A stretch of DNA of 64,000 nt from Lepas anatifera (taxonomy: Eukaryota; Arthropoda; Thecostraca; Lepadidae). The notes below the pieces were generated by a model. The model saw only the letters and a program-made list of their open reading frames with translations, made no database searches and was not told the DNA's origin. Every line of letters starts with the position of its first letter. The first letter of the stretch is position 1. Shown one piece after another: positions 47,791 through 58,075 of the stretch. The position numbers and the translations under genes were made by a program. The stretch covers positions 482,501 through 546,500 of the forward strand of contig JAOTON010001528.1 in the NCBI GenBank assembly GCA_034440635.1, written 5' to 3'.

Positions 47791-48496
47791 CTGCCTCTCA
47801 CAAATAGACGTCCAAGGCCCCATCTCCTCCAGAGTGAGTGTCAACCACAAAAAAACATTGCAGCGTTGTTGCCGCGGGCCATGCCACTGCGGCATTCCGG
47901 AGGATTTCCCTTCCTCCTCGCCGCCCGCAAACAAATGTTGAACGTGACTGGTGGCCGGTTACCCCTTCGGGTTGAAGAGTTCACACAAGGAGCGTATCGC
48001 CGGTGTCGGTGCCACCGTTGAATGTAACCACTCCTGTGGCCGTAATTGAGCCGTTCACCCCACGACCAAGAAGGGGCGTCTCAGTCATGGGTATTACAGT
48101 AGCTTAGATCCGTGGCAGAGGCTGCCGTCACGTACAAGTAATCGTCGCCAGCCACGCGGTAGGTCGCCGGTGTCACGAGTTAATTTCTCTACGTCAGAAG
48201 CCTACACATCAGCGATGAAGCCAACGTCTACCTTGGGTGACGTGCCGGCTAGTTGCAGTCTGAAGATCGTGGGTAAAAACAAAGTCTTGAACATGCATGA
48301 ATGGGAGTTTCATAGATGACAGCGTGTGACAGCTACTTTAACAGCTTGCTAAGGCTGGTTTTCAGTTGATCTACTACTTTCTCTTCTGTCGGTTTTGTCT
48401 GGCTTATTCTAGCTATCAGTGTTTTGTCACCTTTTTCTCTTTTGTTCGTGCACTAATGCAGGCAATTTACTATAGTGCTCCACAACTGGAAGATAT
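47791..48496. other. Unannotated sequence
   Basis: Nothing supported. The sequence is CpG-moderate around 47940-48200. Confidence 0.45.
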
Positions 48497-48574
48497 AAGT
48501 GTTTGGGTTTAACGATGTACCAACTGCCAGGATTATACGGCGTCGCTAACTCTCGCGCTGTTGGCTGGGACTTA
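48497..48574 (-). repeat. SINE family A, truncated copy
   Basis: Matches only the 3' part of the family A SINE (CCAACTGCCAGG and GGCGTCGCTAACTCTCGC-like words) and lacks the tRNA-like head. Confidence 0.7.
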
Positions 48575-49018
48575 GAGGAGCAAAACAACTATGGGATATG
48601 GGAACTCTATCCACGAAGCCACTCACTCCGCACAAATGGAACAGACACTCATTCATATTTATTTAACATGAATAAATACCTTTTAATGGGATGAGAAAAA
48701 ACAGTTAATACACTAGTAAAAAGGTTGTAATAAGTGTTAAACCAGAAAAATTTCGACTTAGGTCATGAGAAAAATTGTAAACTGTCTTTTTGAAGATAGA
48801 GTGGATGGACTCTGCGGAACGACTCTGTGGAACAGCTCTGCGGAACAGATCTGTGGATCGGCTCTGTGGAACGGCTCACAGACTCGGTGCTGGGTTCAGG
48901 ATGATATGATCACTAATGACACGGTATTGGTAACAACACATAAATTTACCTTCTTACATTAGACTGGTAACATAACGAATGGAAATTTTCCACCTCCGTG
49001 CACTGAAAAACAGTTTGA
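48575..49018. other. Unannotated sequence with a short tandem motif
   Basis: Around 48805-48875 the word GGAACGGCTCTGTGGAAC recurs about five times with changes (period 15 bases). Otherwise featureless. Confidence 0.5.
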
Positions 49019-49345
49019 GATCAAGGAGCGATCTCGAAGATCACCAGAGCTACTAGCACTAAAGTAGATCGTGATCTTCCAGATCATGAATCTCCGAGAT
49101 AGTTTTCATGCAATTTAATCTCGAAGACTCTTCAGATCTATATTTGTATCTGATCTCCAAGATCATGCCGTGATCTCCAAGGTAATAATCCTAGATCAAC
49201 GAGCGATCTCGGAGATCACCCGAGCTACTAGCACTAAAGTAGATCGTGATCTTCCAGATCATGAATCTCCGAGATAGTTTTCATGCAATTTAATCTCGAA
49301 GACTCTTCAGATCTATATTTGTCTCTGATCTCCAAGATCATAGCC
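49019..49345. repeat. Tandem duplication, 175-bp unit
   Basis: Unit 1 (49019-49193) and unit 2 (from 49194) are nearly identical. Each contains many GATCTCGGAGATCA-like palindromes. Similar GATCTACGAGATCATG words recur at 56590-56670. Confidence 0.9.
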
Positions 49346-49445
49346 TTAATATTCACATATTTCAAAACGATCGGTACCCCGTTCTGATTTTATATAAAAA
49401 ATCCATTCTAGTGACCATCAAACATATATTGAAATTCGGAAAACT

Positions 49446-49989
49446 TTATGAAATAACAACGTGAACACACTGAACTTCCCTGCACTATCGCCAGCAGGGG
49501 CTAGGCAACACCGAACACTTGTCTCATCCTGGAGCTCCTCCCATTATGAAATAACCCTTTATGAAAGACCCTTTATGAAGTAACAGCGTGAACACACTGA
49601 ACTTCCCTGCGCTATCGCCAGCAGGGGCTAGGCAACACCGAACACTTGCTTCATCCTGGAGCTCCTCCCTTTATGAAAGACCCTTTATGAAATAACAGCG
49701 TGAACACACTGAACTTCCCTGCGCTATCGCCAGCAGGGGCTAGGCAACACCGAACACTTGCTTCATCCTGGAGCTCCTCCCTTTATAAAAGACCCTTTAT
49801 GAAATAACAGCGTGAACACACTGAACTTCCCTGCGCTATCGCCAGCAGGGGCTAGGCAACACCGAACACTTGCTTCATGCTGGAGCTCCTCCATTTATGA
49901 AATAACCTTTTATGAAAGAAAATGCTGAACTCTGTGCTATCGCCAACTGTGGCTAGCAACACCGAACACTCGCCTCATCCTGGAGCTCC
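49446..49989. repeat. Minisatellite, about 112-127-bp unit, 4-5 copies
   Basis: Successive units start GTGAACACACTGAACTTCCC at 49461, 49588, 49700 and 49812, followed by a shorter fifth unit. Each contains CTATCGCCAGCAGGGGCTAG and CATCCTGGAGCTCCTCC. It lies directly downstream of the stop codon of the Myb-like gene and shares the CCTCATCCTGGAG word with that gene's last codons. Confidence 0.95.
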
Positions 49990-52900
49990 TCAGACGACAA
50001 CCATCCGCTGAGCGAGTCTCCAGGATGAGGCGGGCACACGAGATCCGTCGTCAACCTTGAGGATAAACCTCTGCATGAGCACCGCGAATGGTTTGCGTGG
50101 GTCACCCTTCAGTGGCTGGGCGAAAACAGTGAAGCCAACCGCCCACAGAAGGACCCCTTCCTCCAGGCTTTCCACCTGTCCAATCTCTATGTCCTCAACC
50201 TGTACGGAGAAGTGATCCTCTTTTCCCAGCACCCGTGGGCAGACGGCTTCCGCAGACGTGATTGCCGATATGTCTGTGCCCAGTTGGTCAGACAGAGCCT
50301 CTATGGCCTTCGATCCTAAAAAAACAAGTTTTAACCCATTGCTCATCATGTTTGGAGTTTAACACGCGCAGTGGAGAGGGGTCTGGCACTAACGCGCAGT
50401 GGAAGGGGGTCCTGAAGTGCCCCCTTGAGATCTCGACACCAAGAGAGCTAAAAAAACACTGTTTAGAGAGTTGGTGGGGGCGGTGGTTATCTACATTATG
50501 CGCAACTTTCATTGACCTAGGTCAATGAAAATTCTTGAATTATAAAGTTCGGTCATTTTTTTCTTCAAGGTCAAACGAGGTCATGAAGGTCAAATCTGGG
50601 CCGTGCTGGGGACCTGTCGAGAATGGCCGTGAAAACGGAAAAAGTCGGGACTGCGCTGCTAATGGACTAAGGTCACTAAGGGAAGGTCCCAAAGAATGTT
50701 CTCGAAGTTTTTGGGTCAAGGTCATTCAAGGTTATTGGCCTATGACGTCACAATGTGATATTTCCAATAATGTACATTATGGCCTGTACTGTAGCAAACT
50801 CTGGGCCGGTAATGAAGGTTTAACCTTGACCTATGACCTTTAACCTTGACATGTCTTGACCTGGACCTCGGATGACCTTAAATATGACATCATATCATTA
50901 TATACGTCATTTCCAGTGACGTCATCAGACCGAAATCACTTAGGTCAAATATCTTGAATGGTTTTGACCTGTGACCTTGACCTTCATGTGATGTGACCTA
51001 GTCAGACCATTACATCATATGGCCATATGACGTCATCAATCGGTATACTGTCCAGGCAGTGCAGTGCCATCCGGCGAAATTGGCAATCTCAAAATAAGTA
51101 TTTAAAGTATAAATTCAAAATAAGCTTTTAAAGTATTACTTTAAAAGCAAGTAAGTAGAAAAATCGGCCAATTTTCAAACGTTTTGCACCAATCGACGTG
51201 CTCATGAATTCTCTCAAATATTGCTAAGTTTCGTTTTCCGGCTCGGAGCGGTTTTCCGGCCATCTTGGAAAAATAGTTGGGGAGGGGGGCACTTTAGGAT
51301 CCCCTCCACTGCGCGTGTTAACACGCATTAACATTTGTGTCGCCACTGGTGGGCCAAATGTAATTGTGCCTACTGCGTAATTTGTTAACGGAAAAAGTTC
51401 GGGTCCGAAATCGGCTCCATGTTGGGGAGCACTACCCTACCCCTCAGTCGGAAAGTGGGGGCGTCAGCGTCATCACCCATCACCCAGCGTCAGCGTCTGG
51501 TTGAAAATATTTATGATTATAAAGGAACGGCTCAAGTCTATTCGCAAATATCTGGAATTTGTCCCAAAGGTACAATATCTCTAAGCACCAAAAACTCACC
51601 CAAGGATAGATATGGAAACCATGGAAGCACTCCGCGACATATTCCGGAGACCGCTTGCCTCATAAGAGCCGACGTTATGTGACCCCCACATTCCTCCTAT
51701 TTGACACTTACGGAATTTTACCTCTGAGGCATCCTGCAAAGCGCAACTTATACAAAATAATTTTAGCCATGGAAGGCCTGAAAACAGAGCACTCCCGAAA
51801 CGATCCAAAACGTCCCAACTGAATCATGCCTGAATCTGCATGCAGAGCCACCGTAGTGGAGGCGCAGAGGCACGCTGAATTGTGCGTGGTGCGAAAAGGA
51901 GGCAATGTGGAAAATCTTTCATTTCGATGAAACAGGTGACATGAATGAGATTTAAATATTTCAGAGCAAATCTCCAAGTTCTGAGAATTTGTATTATGTA
52001 TATTTCGTTGTCATGACTCAATTTATACGTAAAATACGGCCAATCAAAATGTGTCAATTTTTTGTGAGCCTCTATTTAACATCAAAAAGACACTTTCCAG
52101 TGAAAAGAACTAAAAAGTTTGGACATACCTGATTTAGTGCCTAGTCTCATCTCCTCGAGGGCAACGACTTCAAACCAACGCGTTCGGCAGTCTTGGGAAG
52201 CAGTCATCCTCCCAGTGATCCTACTAAACTCGGCCCAGACCTGGAATGACAGCAAAAACATATATTACGAACCTTTTCAAAGATGAGCTATCATTACATA
52301 TTTACTGATTTAAAGCTCGTTGATATTGATGCAAATTATATTAGTATAAATATAAGTCATCAACTGGTAGAGCCGGGGGCTTCGTCGTCGGGGCCCAGTA
52401 GACCGGCCGGGACCCGTTGTTCTTGGTAAGTGGAGCAGAGGGGGGTGGGGCAAACCCCCTCTACTTTTAGCTAAATATAACATTGAAGACGGCTAGGACA
52501 TAAGGCTTTGCCCTGAATTCCACCTCATCCCTACTCTTTCTCTACTTTGGCTCCTGTTTCCCTCTCGAAAATCTGTGGCGACGCCCATGGGCAGAGCCTA
52601 ATGTCAGTTGAGATCTTGCAGAACTGCATTAACTTTAATAAACCTGACTATTTACACTGAGTGAACATTAGGGTGTTTCATTTAGACAAAGTTTATTTTT
52701 GGGATTGATTTCGATCTCGCCCCTGTAGTATATGTGAAAAGGAAGCGTCATGCCAAATTTTAGCCAATTCCAATAATATTTAGGGGTCGCTCACTTTTGC
52801 AACTTTTTGGCCCATTATGCCCATTCAGTTACAATTGGGCCGCGTGGAATGGAATAAGCTTCAACAAGCTTGAGCTGTTGCTAGGCAACTGGTGCACGTG

Positions 52901-55900
52901 GTAATGCACCACTCGTGGCATAAAAGGGCCCCCTTAAAAGAAGGAACAGCCACGGGTCCTTCTGGAAGACGACGACCTGAAAAAGTGCATCAGATCTGTC
53001 CATTTGGTCCACGAAAGCGCCAAGTAAGCGATCTTCCTCATGAAAAATAGCCGGCGCTGTCAAGGGCAGGGACCACCATCAGTACCTCCCCGTGTGATAA
53101 GACATTACAGGAAGAAGGTGCGCAAAACGCACCTAAGCCGCCTACTCGGCCTCTTTGCTCTAAGACGTATCAAGTGTAGAATGCTCTGTGAGGCAAACAA
53201 TGTATGGCTGTATGAGTCATTGGTTAGACGTGTGCGCTAAACTGTGCACTGTGTTTACATATCCTGTGATATTGTTAATAAAGGCATTTCTCGTATCTGA
53301 TGCTATCAATAAAGAGGGCAAACATAAACATTGTAAAATCCAAGCTAAGGCTGTTCTATGTAAAGATGACAGTCAAGTCAAGGTTAGTATTGGTGGTTTT
53401 AACATGTTACAAGGTCTATTCAAGTAATATTTTTTATTATTTTTGACTTCAGATGCTAAAATACCCGCCCCCGCCCTCAAAGCAAAGGTGTTTCGGACCC
53501 CCGTCAATATGCGTATTAAATGTTCCCTATATACCACTCTTAAAGGGAATGTGGCACCTTGGTCGAATCCTGGAATTTAGTGTAATTAGGCGTACTTTTA
53601 GCCAAAAATAATGAAACCACCCATGATTTCTCTGAAAAATGTACAATAAGCTCAATATTTGGTTTTTAAAAATACTCCTCTAGAAAAAGAAGTAAATATC
53701 AGACTGTGGATGATGTCACGATCTGGCAACCACTACCATACTTGAAACGCTTCAAGGGCTTCGATTGGCTGATGCTCATCGTGACGTCAGCATATGTCGT
53801 CACACCAGTAGCTCACAACGATGGCCGCCGGCGACGGAGGGCTGTGGGGGGCTGGTGTCAGGTAGGTTTTAGTTTTTTTCTACGGAAATATCGAGTTCCA
53901 AGACAAATGAAATATGGAGTACCGGGTTTTCCGACCTGCTTTACAACTTGGCTATCTCAGTTAAAATCACGTTGTGAAGGTGCCACATTCCCTTTAAAGG
54001 TTCCTCACGCAAGAACTGAGAGGGGCCGTATTCTCAGCGCCGGCGTATTCTCAGCCCTTACGTAGGTACGAACTACTGCGTAGAAATAACTCACGTACGC
54101 AAATTTGGTATTCTCATCTCCTTCCGTGCGTGACAATGGTTTGCCTAAGTCATACGCAGGCCTTGCACAGGGAGGCTGACAATTTCTGCCGCACGCCAAA
54201 GATAAAAATATAGTTTTTGTGTACGCCCAGAGCTGAAAATACCGACCCCGTCCGCATCCCACGCATGCGTGGTTACGGCAGAGCTCAGAATCGCAAATTT
54301 GCGCACCTGCACAATTCTTACGACCGATGGAGGTGAGAATACAGCCCCAGGTCTGGAGGTACTCGCTTCCATTACCGACAATCCACCACAGGGCACTCAT
54401 GGGACTCTCTCACAGGACAATCCACCCATTAGGCATTGGGCACCCATAGGTATATCCAATGTTCGATTGAAATCACCCTATCGATGTACATGTCTCGTAA
54501 AATATGAAAATTATCCCCCCAGTTTTTCTCCTGGATCCGCCCTTGGTGGCAACTGTAGATTTGCATCCATGTAAGTGTAATATAGTATACAAAATCCATC
54601 ATACATCTTTATTATTTCTGTACCTCAGTCAAGCATTTCAACAGAATAATGCGGTTACGAGTCATTATCGTGCCAACTGCCCCACCCAAACCTCGCTCAG
54701 CCACCGCCACTGATCCCAAAAAACGAAACAAAGCACAAAAATCTATCTACAACCATATATCAAGAGCTTTCGCTTTGCTAAAAAATTACTTCTGATCAAA
54801 GAGCATTATACAATGATATGTAATGCCCCCAATTATATATCCCTGGAGCCGCCCTTGGAACACGAAACCACAAAGTAGGCACGGATATGAGCACATTGAT
54901 AAAGTAACGAAGCAATCATTGCATTGCGCTATAAAAACAAGTGATTTTGTTCCAGAAATAGAGCAAGACGCAGTTGAGCCAGTTCTTCTCATAGCCGGTT
55001 AACACATAAGTGTCGCCACCGGCAAAAAGTGGGGGGGGCAGCCAAACTTCAACCTGATACTGACAAAAAACTTTCAACATCAGGACCAAAAACTGTTCGA
55101 ATTTGGGCTCCTCGTTGCCTTCCGCAGCGGCTGGATATAAAAATGTCCGGCTTTCTCTCATTTTCACTTAGATCAGGAAATTTTTGGCCAAAAGTGGGGG
55201 GCCAGGCCCCTGACCCCCCTTTTCCGACGCGTATGGGTTAACATGCCCCCTAAAACATGTCCCTGGAGTCGCCCATGGACCACTTAGAACTTTCTTTTAA
55301 GTTTTGCTTGATGCCAAATCGATAGTTAGGAAAAGTCACAAAGTACGAGAGCGATGCCTACCTATTCAGGTTTAGCCACGCCACCAGAAAAACCGTCCGG
55401 GGGGCCTCTGGAGCCCCCTACACTAATAGGGTTAAAAGCACCCATTTTAGCCATTTTGTTGAAAAATAATGTTTTCACGACTTTCCTGGGTTGCCACCCC
55501 CCCCAAACGGCACTCCTGTGTCCGCCAGTGAAAGCACTTAATGAACGTACGTATGCACTACTTTATAGCGCACATGCTCTGGCCGTAATGGGTGGCGGCA
55601 GCCGTTCGGCGACAGTGGGGCCCCGCGCAGGGCTCGGGGCCGCCTCTCGCTCTAACACACAGTACTGAACCATAGGCGGATCCAGAGGTAAATGTGGACA
55701 CGTGCTTCCCGTTCGACCTTTGGTGCCCCCTGAAAGATTGAAGCGCCCCTGAAATGTCGCTTTTCACCCATCTATCCCACCGCCCATCTACCCCACGGGC
55801 GTAGCAACAAGGGGCAGGGGACGCGTCTCAATATTCAAATTCTTAACCATTAACCCCATAGCGTTGACTGGAAAGGGACCACTTCAAAATATCCCTTAGT

Positions 55901-56438
55901 ACCGCAAATATTCTGCAAGTTTCCACGCCGACGCCACCCCTCCTTCAGGATGCATAGGTAGGTAGATATGTACTTACTGTCCTCGGGCGATCCGACTCCA
56001 GCTTGATGTCGAGCTAAATGATCTGCCGAGCAATGAGAGTATTGGTCAGCTTAGACCAGGCATTAGGTACACTTTTTGTCCGAAAGGCAATATTTTTCAA
56101 GCTCAATTTCCTGCACATAAATGTGGAATTCTTACTCTACCTTGGCTCAATTGGGTAAGCCAACAACGCGGTACATCTGTTACTGATTTTCGATACGGTG
56201 CGGATGATCCTTCTCCCCAGCCCCGAGACAGACGCTGAAGGCTTGATCTCCTATTTCCCTTATATGGATCAAGGAAGCAGGCCCTGCAACAGCACCTTAC
56301 AACACCACCTTAAATAGCACAAACGCTTCCACCACAATTGCAGCAAATATTAGCACAGACTTAGGTAAGCCACCCACACTCCACAAAGAAGCTTTACTCA
56401 CTGGATCGTATTGGCGCAAAAACATAATAGGTATTCAT
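49990..56438 (-). CDS. Five-exon gene for a 199-residue Myb/SANT-like protein
   Basis: Coding exons: 56438-56402 (37 bases), 56022-55978 (45), 53056-52977 (80), 52240-52129 (112) and 50315-49990 (326), 600 bases in all. Junction phases 1, 1, 0, 1 keep one open frame. Donors are CCA|GTGAGT, ACA|GTAAGT, CAG|GTCGTC (weak) and CAG|GTATGT. Acceptors include CTGTCATTCCAG and GTTTTTTTAG. Residues 31-76 read like a Myb/SANT repeat: an acidic HEEDRLL start, W56, GR at 64-65, then C72 and R75-W76, with W56-W76 spaced as in Myb helices. The first Myb tryptophan is replaced by I-F, and the loop before W56 is longer than usual. Residues 77-199 match nothing I know. A DNA-binding role is inferred. The start lies beside a small CpG-rich leader (56439-56500). 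Confidence 0.6.
50359..51321 (+). mobile_element. TTAA-type MITE, family F2, copy c, with intact ends
   Basis: Both ends carry the inverted repeat TTAACACGCGCAGTGGAG, with TTAA at each border. The 963-bp interior is non-coding and contains more than a dozen TGACC/GGTCA half-sites, several as TCAAGGTCA or GACCTTGACC. It lies in the last intron of the Myb-like gene, 43 bp from the last exon's acceptor. Confidence 0.85.
51322..52128. other. Intron sequence of the Myb-like gene
   Basis: Contains a minus-strand open stretch (about 51739-51597) bounded by GCGCTTTGCAG and TTGG|GTGAGT. Its only open phase does not fit the flanking exons, so I did not include it in the gene model. Confidence 0.45.
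53458..53525. repeat. F1-family MITE, 3' end only
   Basis: CCCGCCCCCGCCCTCAAAGC followed by AAAGGTG and CCCCCGTCAATATGCG matches the right end of the F1-like elements, as at 60255-60330. Confidence 0.45.
53540..53997 (+). mobile_element. TTAA-flanked MITE with promoter-like and first-exon-like content
   Basis: TTAA borders both ends. The inverted termini read AAAGGGAATGTGGCACCTT. The interior has a CRE-like TGACGTCA and TGTCGTCA, then ACGATGGCCGCCGGCGACGG, which opens a 13-codon frame running into a consensus donor GTGTCAG|GTAGGT. The element may have captured the promoter and first exon of a gene. It lies in an intron of the Myb-like gene, on the opposite strand. Confidence 0.75.
54022..54348. 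mobile_element. Small MITE with GGGGC(C/T)GTATTCTCA ends
   Basis: The left end is GGGGCCGTATTCTCAG and the right end read inward is GGGGCTGTATTCTCAC, imperfect inverted repeats around a CpG-rich 327-bp non-coding body. The target duplication is unclear. It is intronic to the Myb-like gene. Confidence 0.65.
54349..55977. repeat. Intron packed with element termini
   Basis: Repeated terminus-like words occur: CCTGGATCCGCCCTTGG near 54535, CCTGGAGCCGCCCTTGG near 54843, CCTGGAGTCGCCCATGG near 55261 and CATAGGCGGATCCAGAGG near 55672. They look like ends of one MITE family (CATAGGCGGATCCAGG in the other orientation). Complete elements could not be delimited by eye. Confidence 0.5.
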
Positions 56439-56519
56439 CCGCGCGCGCACGGCACAGCACGCGCGGCGTCGCCTGACCATACCGCTGCCAAAGGCGCTTA
56501 TCGTATGCAAGGGAAGTTT

Positions 56520-56605
56520 CGATTCTGGCGATAGATGGCAGGGCTATCAGATCTGAGTGTCTGAGTTCAAATCCCTGCTTTTCCTTTTCGTAGATCAGAG
56601 AAAGT
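56520..56605 (+). repeat. Possible tRNA-derived SINE relic
   Basis: GAGTTCAAATCCCTGC resembles a Pol III B box, with a weaker A-box-like TGGCGATAGATGG about 45 bases upstream and TTTT downstream. It lies just upstream of the Myb-like gene's start. The tail shares GATCTACGAGATCATG words with the tandem repeat at 49019. Confidence 0.35.
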
Positions 56606-57160
56606 GCTTAATGCACGCTCGGTGATCTACGAGATCATGTAAGCTTTGAAAATGCTATCTCGGAGACAAAGGCCAGTCTCACATCGGTGTGCTAGATGAA
56701 TCACTGATTTAAGCGGTGTTTCAGAGATAACAATGTTGTTTTCTGGTGGCCTACGATGCCGTGGGAGGGTTTATGTTTAGGTCAATATCAAAACAATCTC
56801 AAAAGTGTTTTTGAGTGTGCTGCTTAACCCTATTTTCAACAGGGGGGGAGATTCTGCCCATTCCTCAGGCTTTTCCGTGGTATCTCCGTAACAGTTTGAG
56901 ATAGGTTTTTTAAATGTTCTAACATTTCCTAAACTAAATAGCGCGTGTTCCCTGAAAATTTTTAAAATATATATTTGCCAGAGGCGGAGCTATGGCTCGC
57001 TAATTTGGGGGATTTTATCCAGAAGCCGAGCATTGTCGCCGGCGTTGCGTTTGTCCTACAATAATGCTGTCTGTTACGAATTGGCGGCAGTTGTAGTGTT
57101 TGAATGCTATTACTGAGATTCAGGATGACACTGGATGTGTATTTTGATGTAATTTTGAAT
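56606..57160. other. Unannotated sequence
   Basis: No supported feature. The segment near 56840-56870 is inverted relative to 58590-58630 (GGGGGGAGATTCTGCCC). Confidence 0.4.
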
Positions 57161-57166
57161 ATAGGC

Positions 57167-58075
57167 GGTTCCAGAAGCTCAAAATAGGGGGTTTACACAG
57201 TTCTCTATCCGAACTCTTCCAAAGTGAATAGAGTGCGTACAGAATGTTCGGGAGGGATAAACATAATAATGCATTGATCCAATATGTGTATTATATGATG
57301 ATAGGAAACCATAGGCGTGCTCAGGTACCGTAATTAGGGGGTTCACTCGCATTCAAGTTCATTTTAGTGTTGTGTGTGCATTGAATTGGACAAAACATTG
57401 TAACTATGCATTTATTTCTAAGACTAAATGAGATTTGGGGTGACAGCGATGTGTATCTCTATATATTTTTGTCCATAGGCGGTTCCAGGAGCTCAAAATT
57501 GGATCTAAAATGTTATCCATTCGAACTCTTCCAAAGTGAACAAACTGCCTACAGAATGGACGGGAAGGGTAAAAATAAGGATGTATTGACCTCATTTAGC
57601 GGCGTAGTCAGGATTTCGCTCAGGGGGGCGGCGACCCGAAAAGGGCCCTTGCGACAGCTCCAAAAGGGCCCTGATGGGTAAAAAGGGCCCTGATTATTAG
57701 ATAATAGAGTGCTGAAGAGGGTTTAAGAGGGCCCTGTCTGGTATGAAATTTCAAATTTGGTCACAGAGCATAGTGCGGATGAGCCGCGCTTCGCGCGGCC
57801 CGTGTCCTCAGGGGACCCTTCGGGCCTTCAGGGGGGGGGCACGGGCCCTTCGGGCCCTCAGCTGTCCCTGCCGCCCCCTTGGCTACGCCCCTGACCTCAT
57901 TCGTGTATTATATGATAGAAAGGTATGAGAGGCGTGCTCAGGTACCGTATTTAGGGGGTTCACTAACTTTCAAACGTATTTTAGTGTTGTGTCTGCATTG
58001 AATGGGACAAAGCATAGTAGATAGGTATGCATTTAGTCCTAACACCAAATGGACATCTCATCCATAGGCGGATCC
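57167..58075 (+). repeat. Tandem repeat of about 300-bp units, second unit split by a MITE
   Basis: Unit 1 starts at GGCGGTTCCAGAAGCTC (57167) and unit 2 at GGCGGTTCCAGGAGCTC (57479). The next start-like word, GGCGGATCCAGGAG, is at about 58067. Both units share CGTGCTCAGGTACCGTA and TTTAGTGTTGTGT. Unit 2 carries the GGGCC-family MITE at 57597-57892, and without it the spacing returns to about 290 bp. Confidence 0.8.
57597..57892 (-). mobile_element. GGGCC-family MITE, complete copy
   Basis: 296 bp, flanked by the 9-bp duplication GACCTCATT (57588-57596 and 57893-57901). The ends contain GCGTAGTCAGGATTTCGC and GGCTACGCCCCT. The interior has GGGCCCT words and the hairpin GCCGCGCTTCGCGCGGC. It is inserted in a tandem repeat unit. 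This copy fixes the family's full length and a duplication size compatible with hAT or Mutator-type transposases. Confidence 0.85.

Noticed and set aside
49019..49989. CRISPR-like array
   Set aside because: The repeats are direct tandem units without unique spacers, in a eukaryotic context.
51597..51739. Possible exon between 52129 and 50315 of the Myb-like gene
   Set aside because: Its only open phase is 0, while the preceding exon ends in phase 1, so inclusion would introduce a stop.
56141..56234. Extra 94-base exon upstream in the Myb-like gene
   Set aside because: It has an acceptor and a moderate donor, but joining it between the first exon and 56022-55978 breaks the frame. Skipping it keeps the frame.
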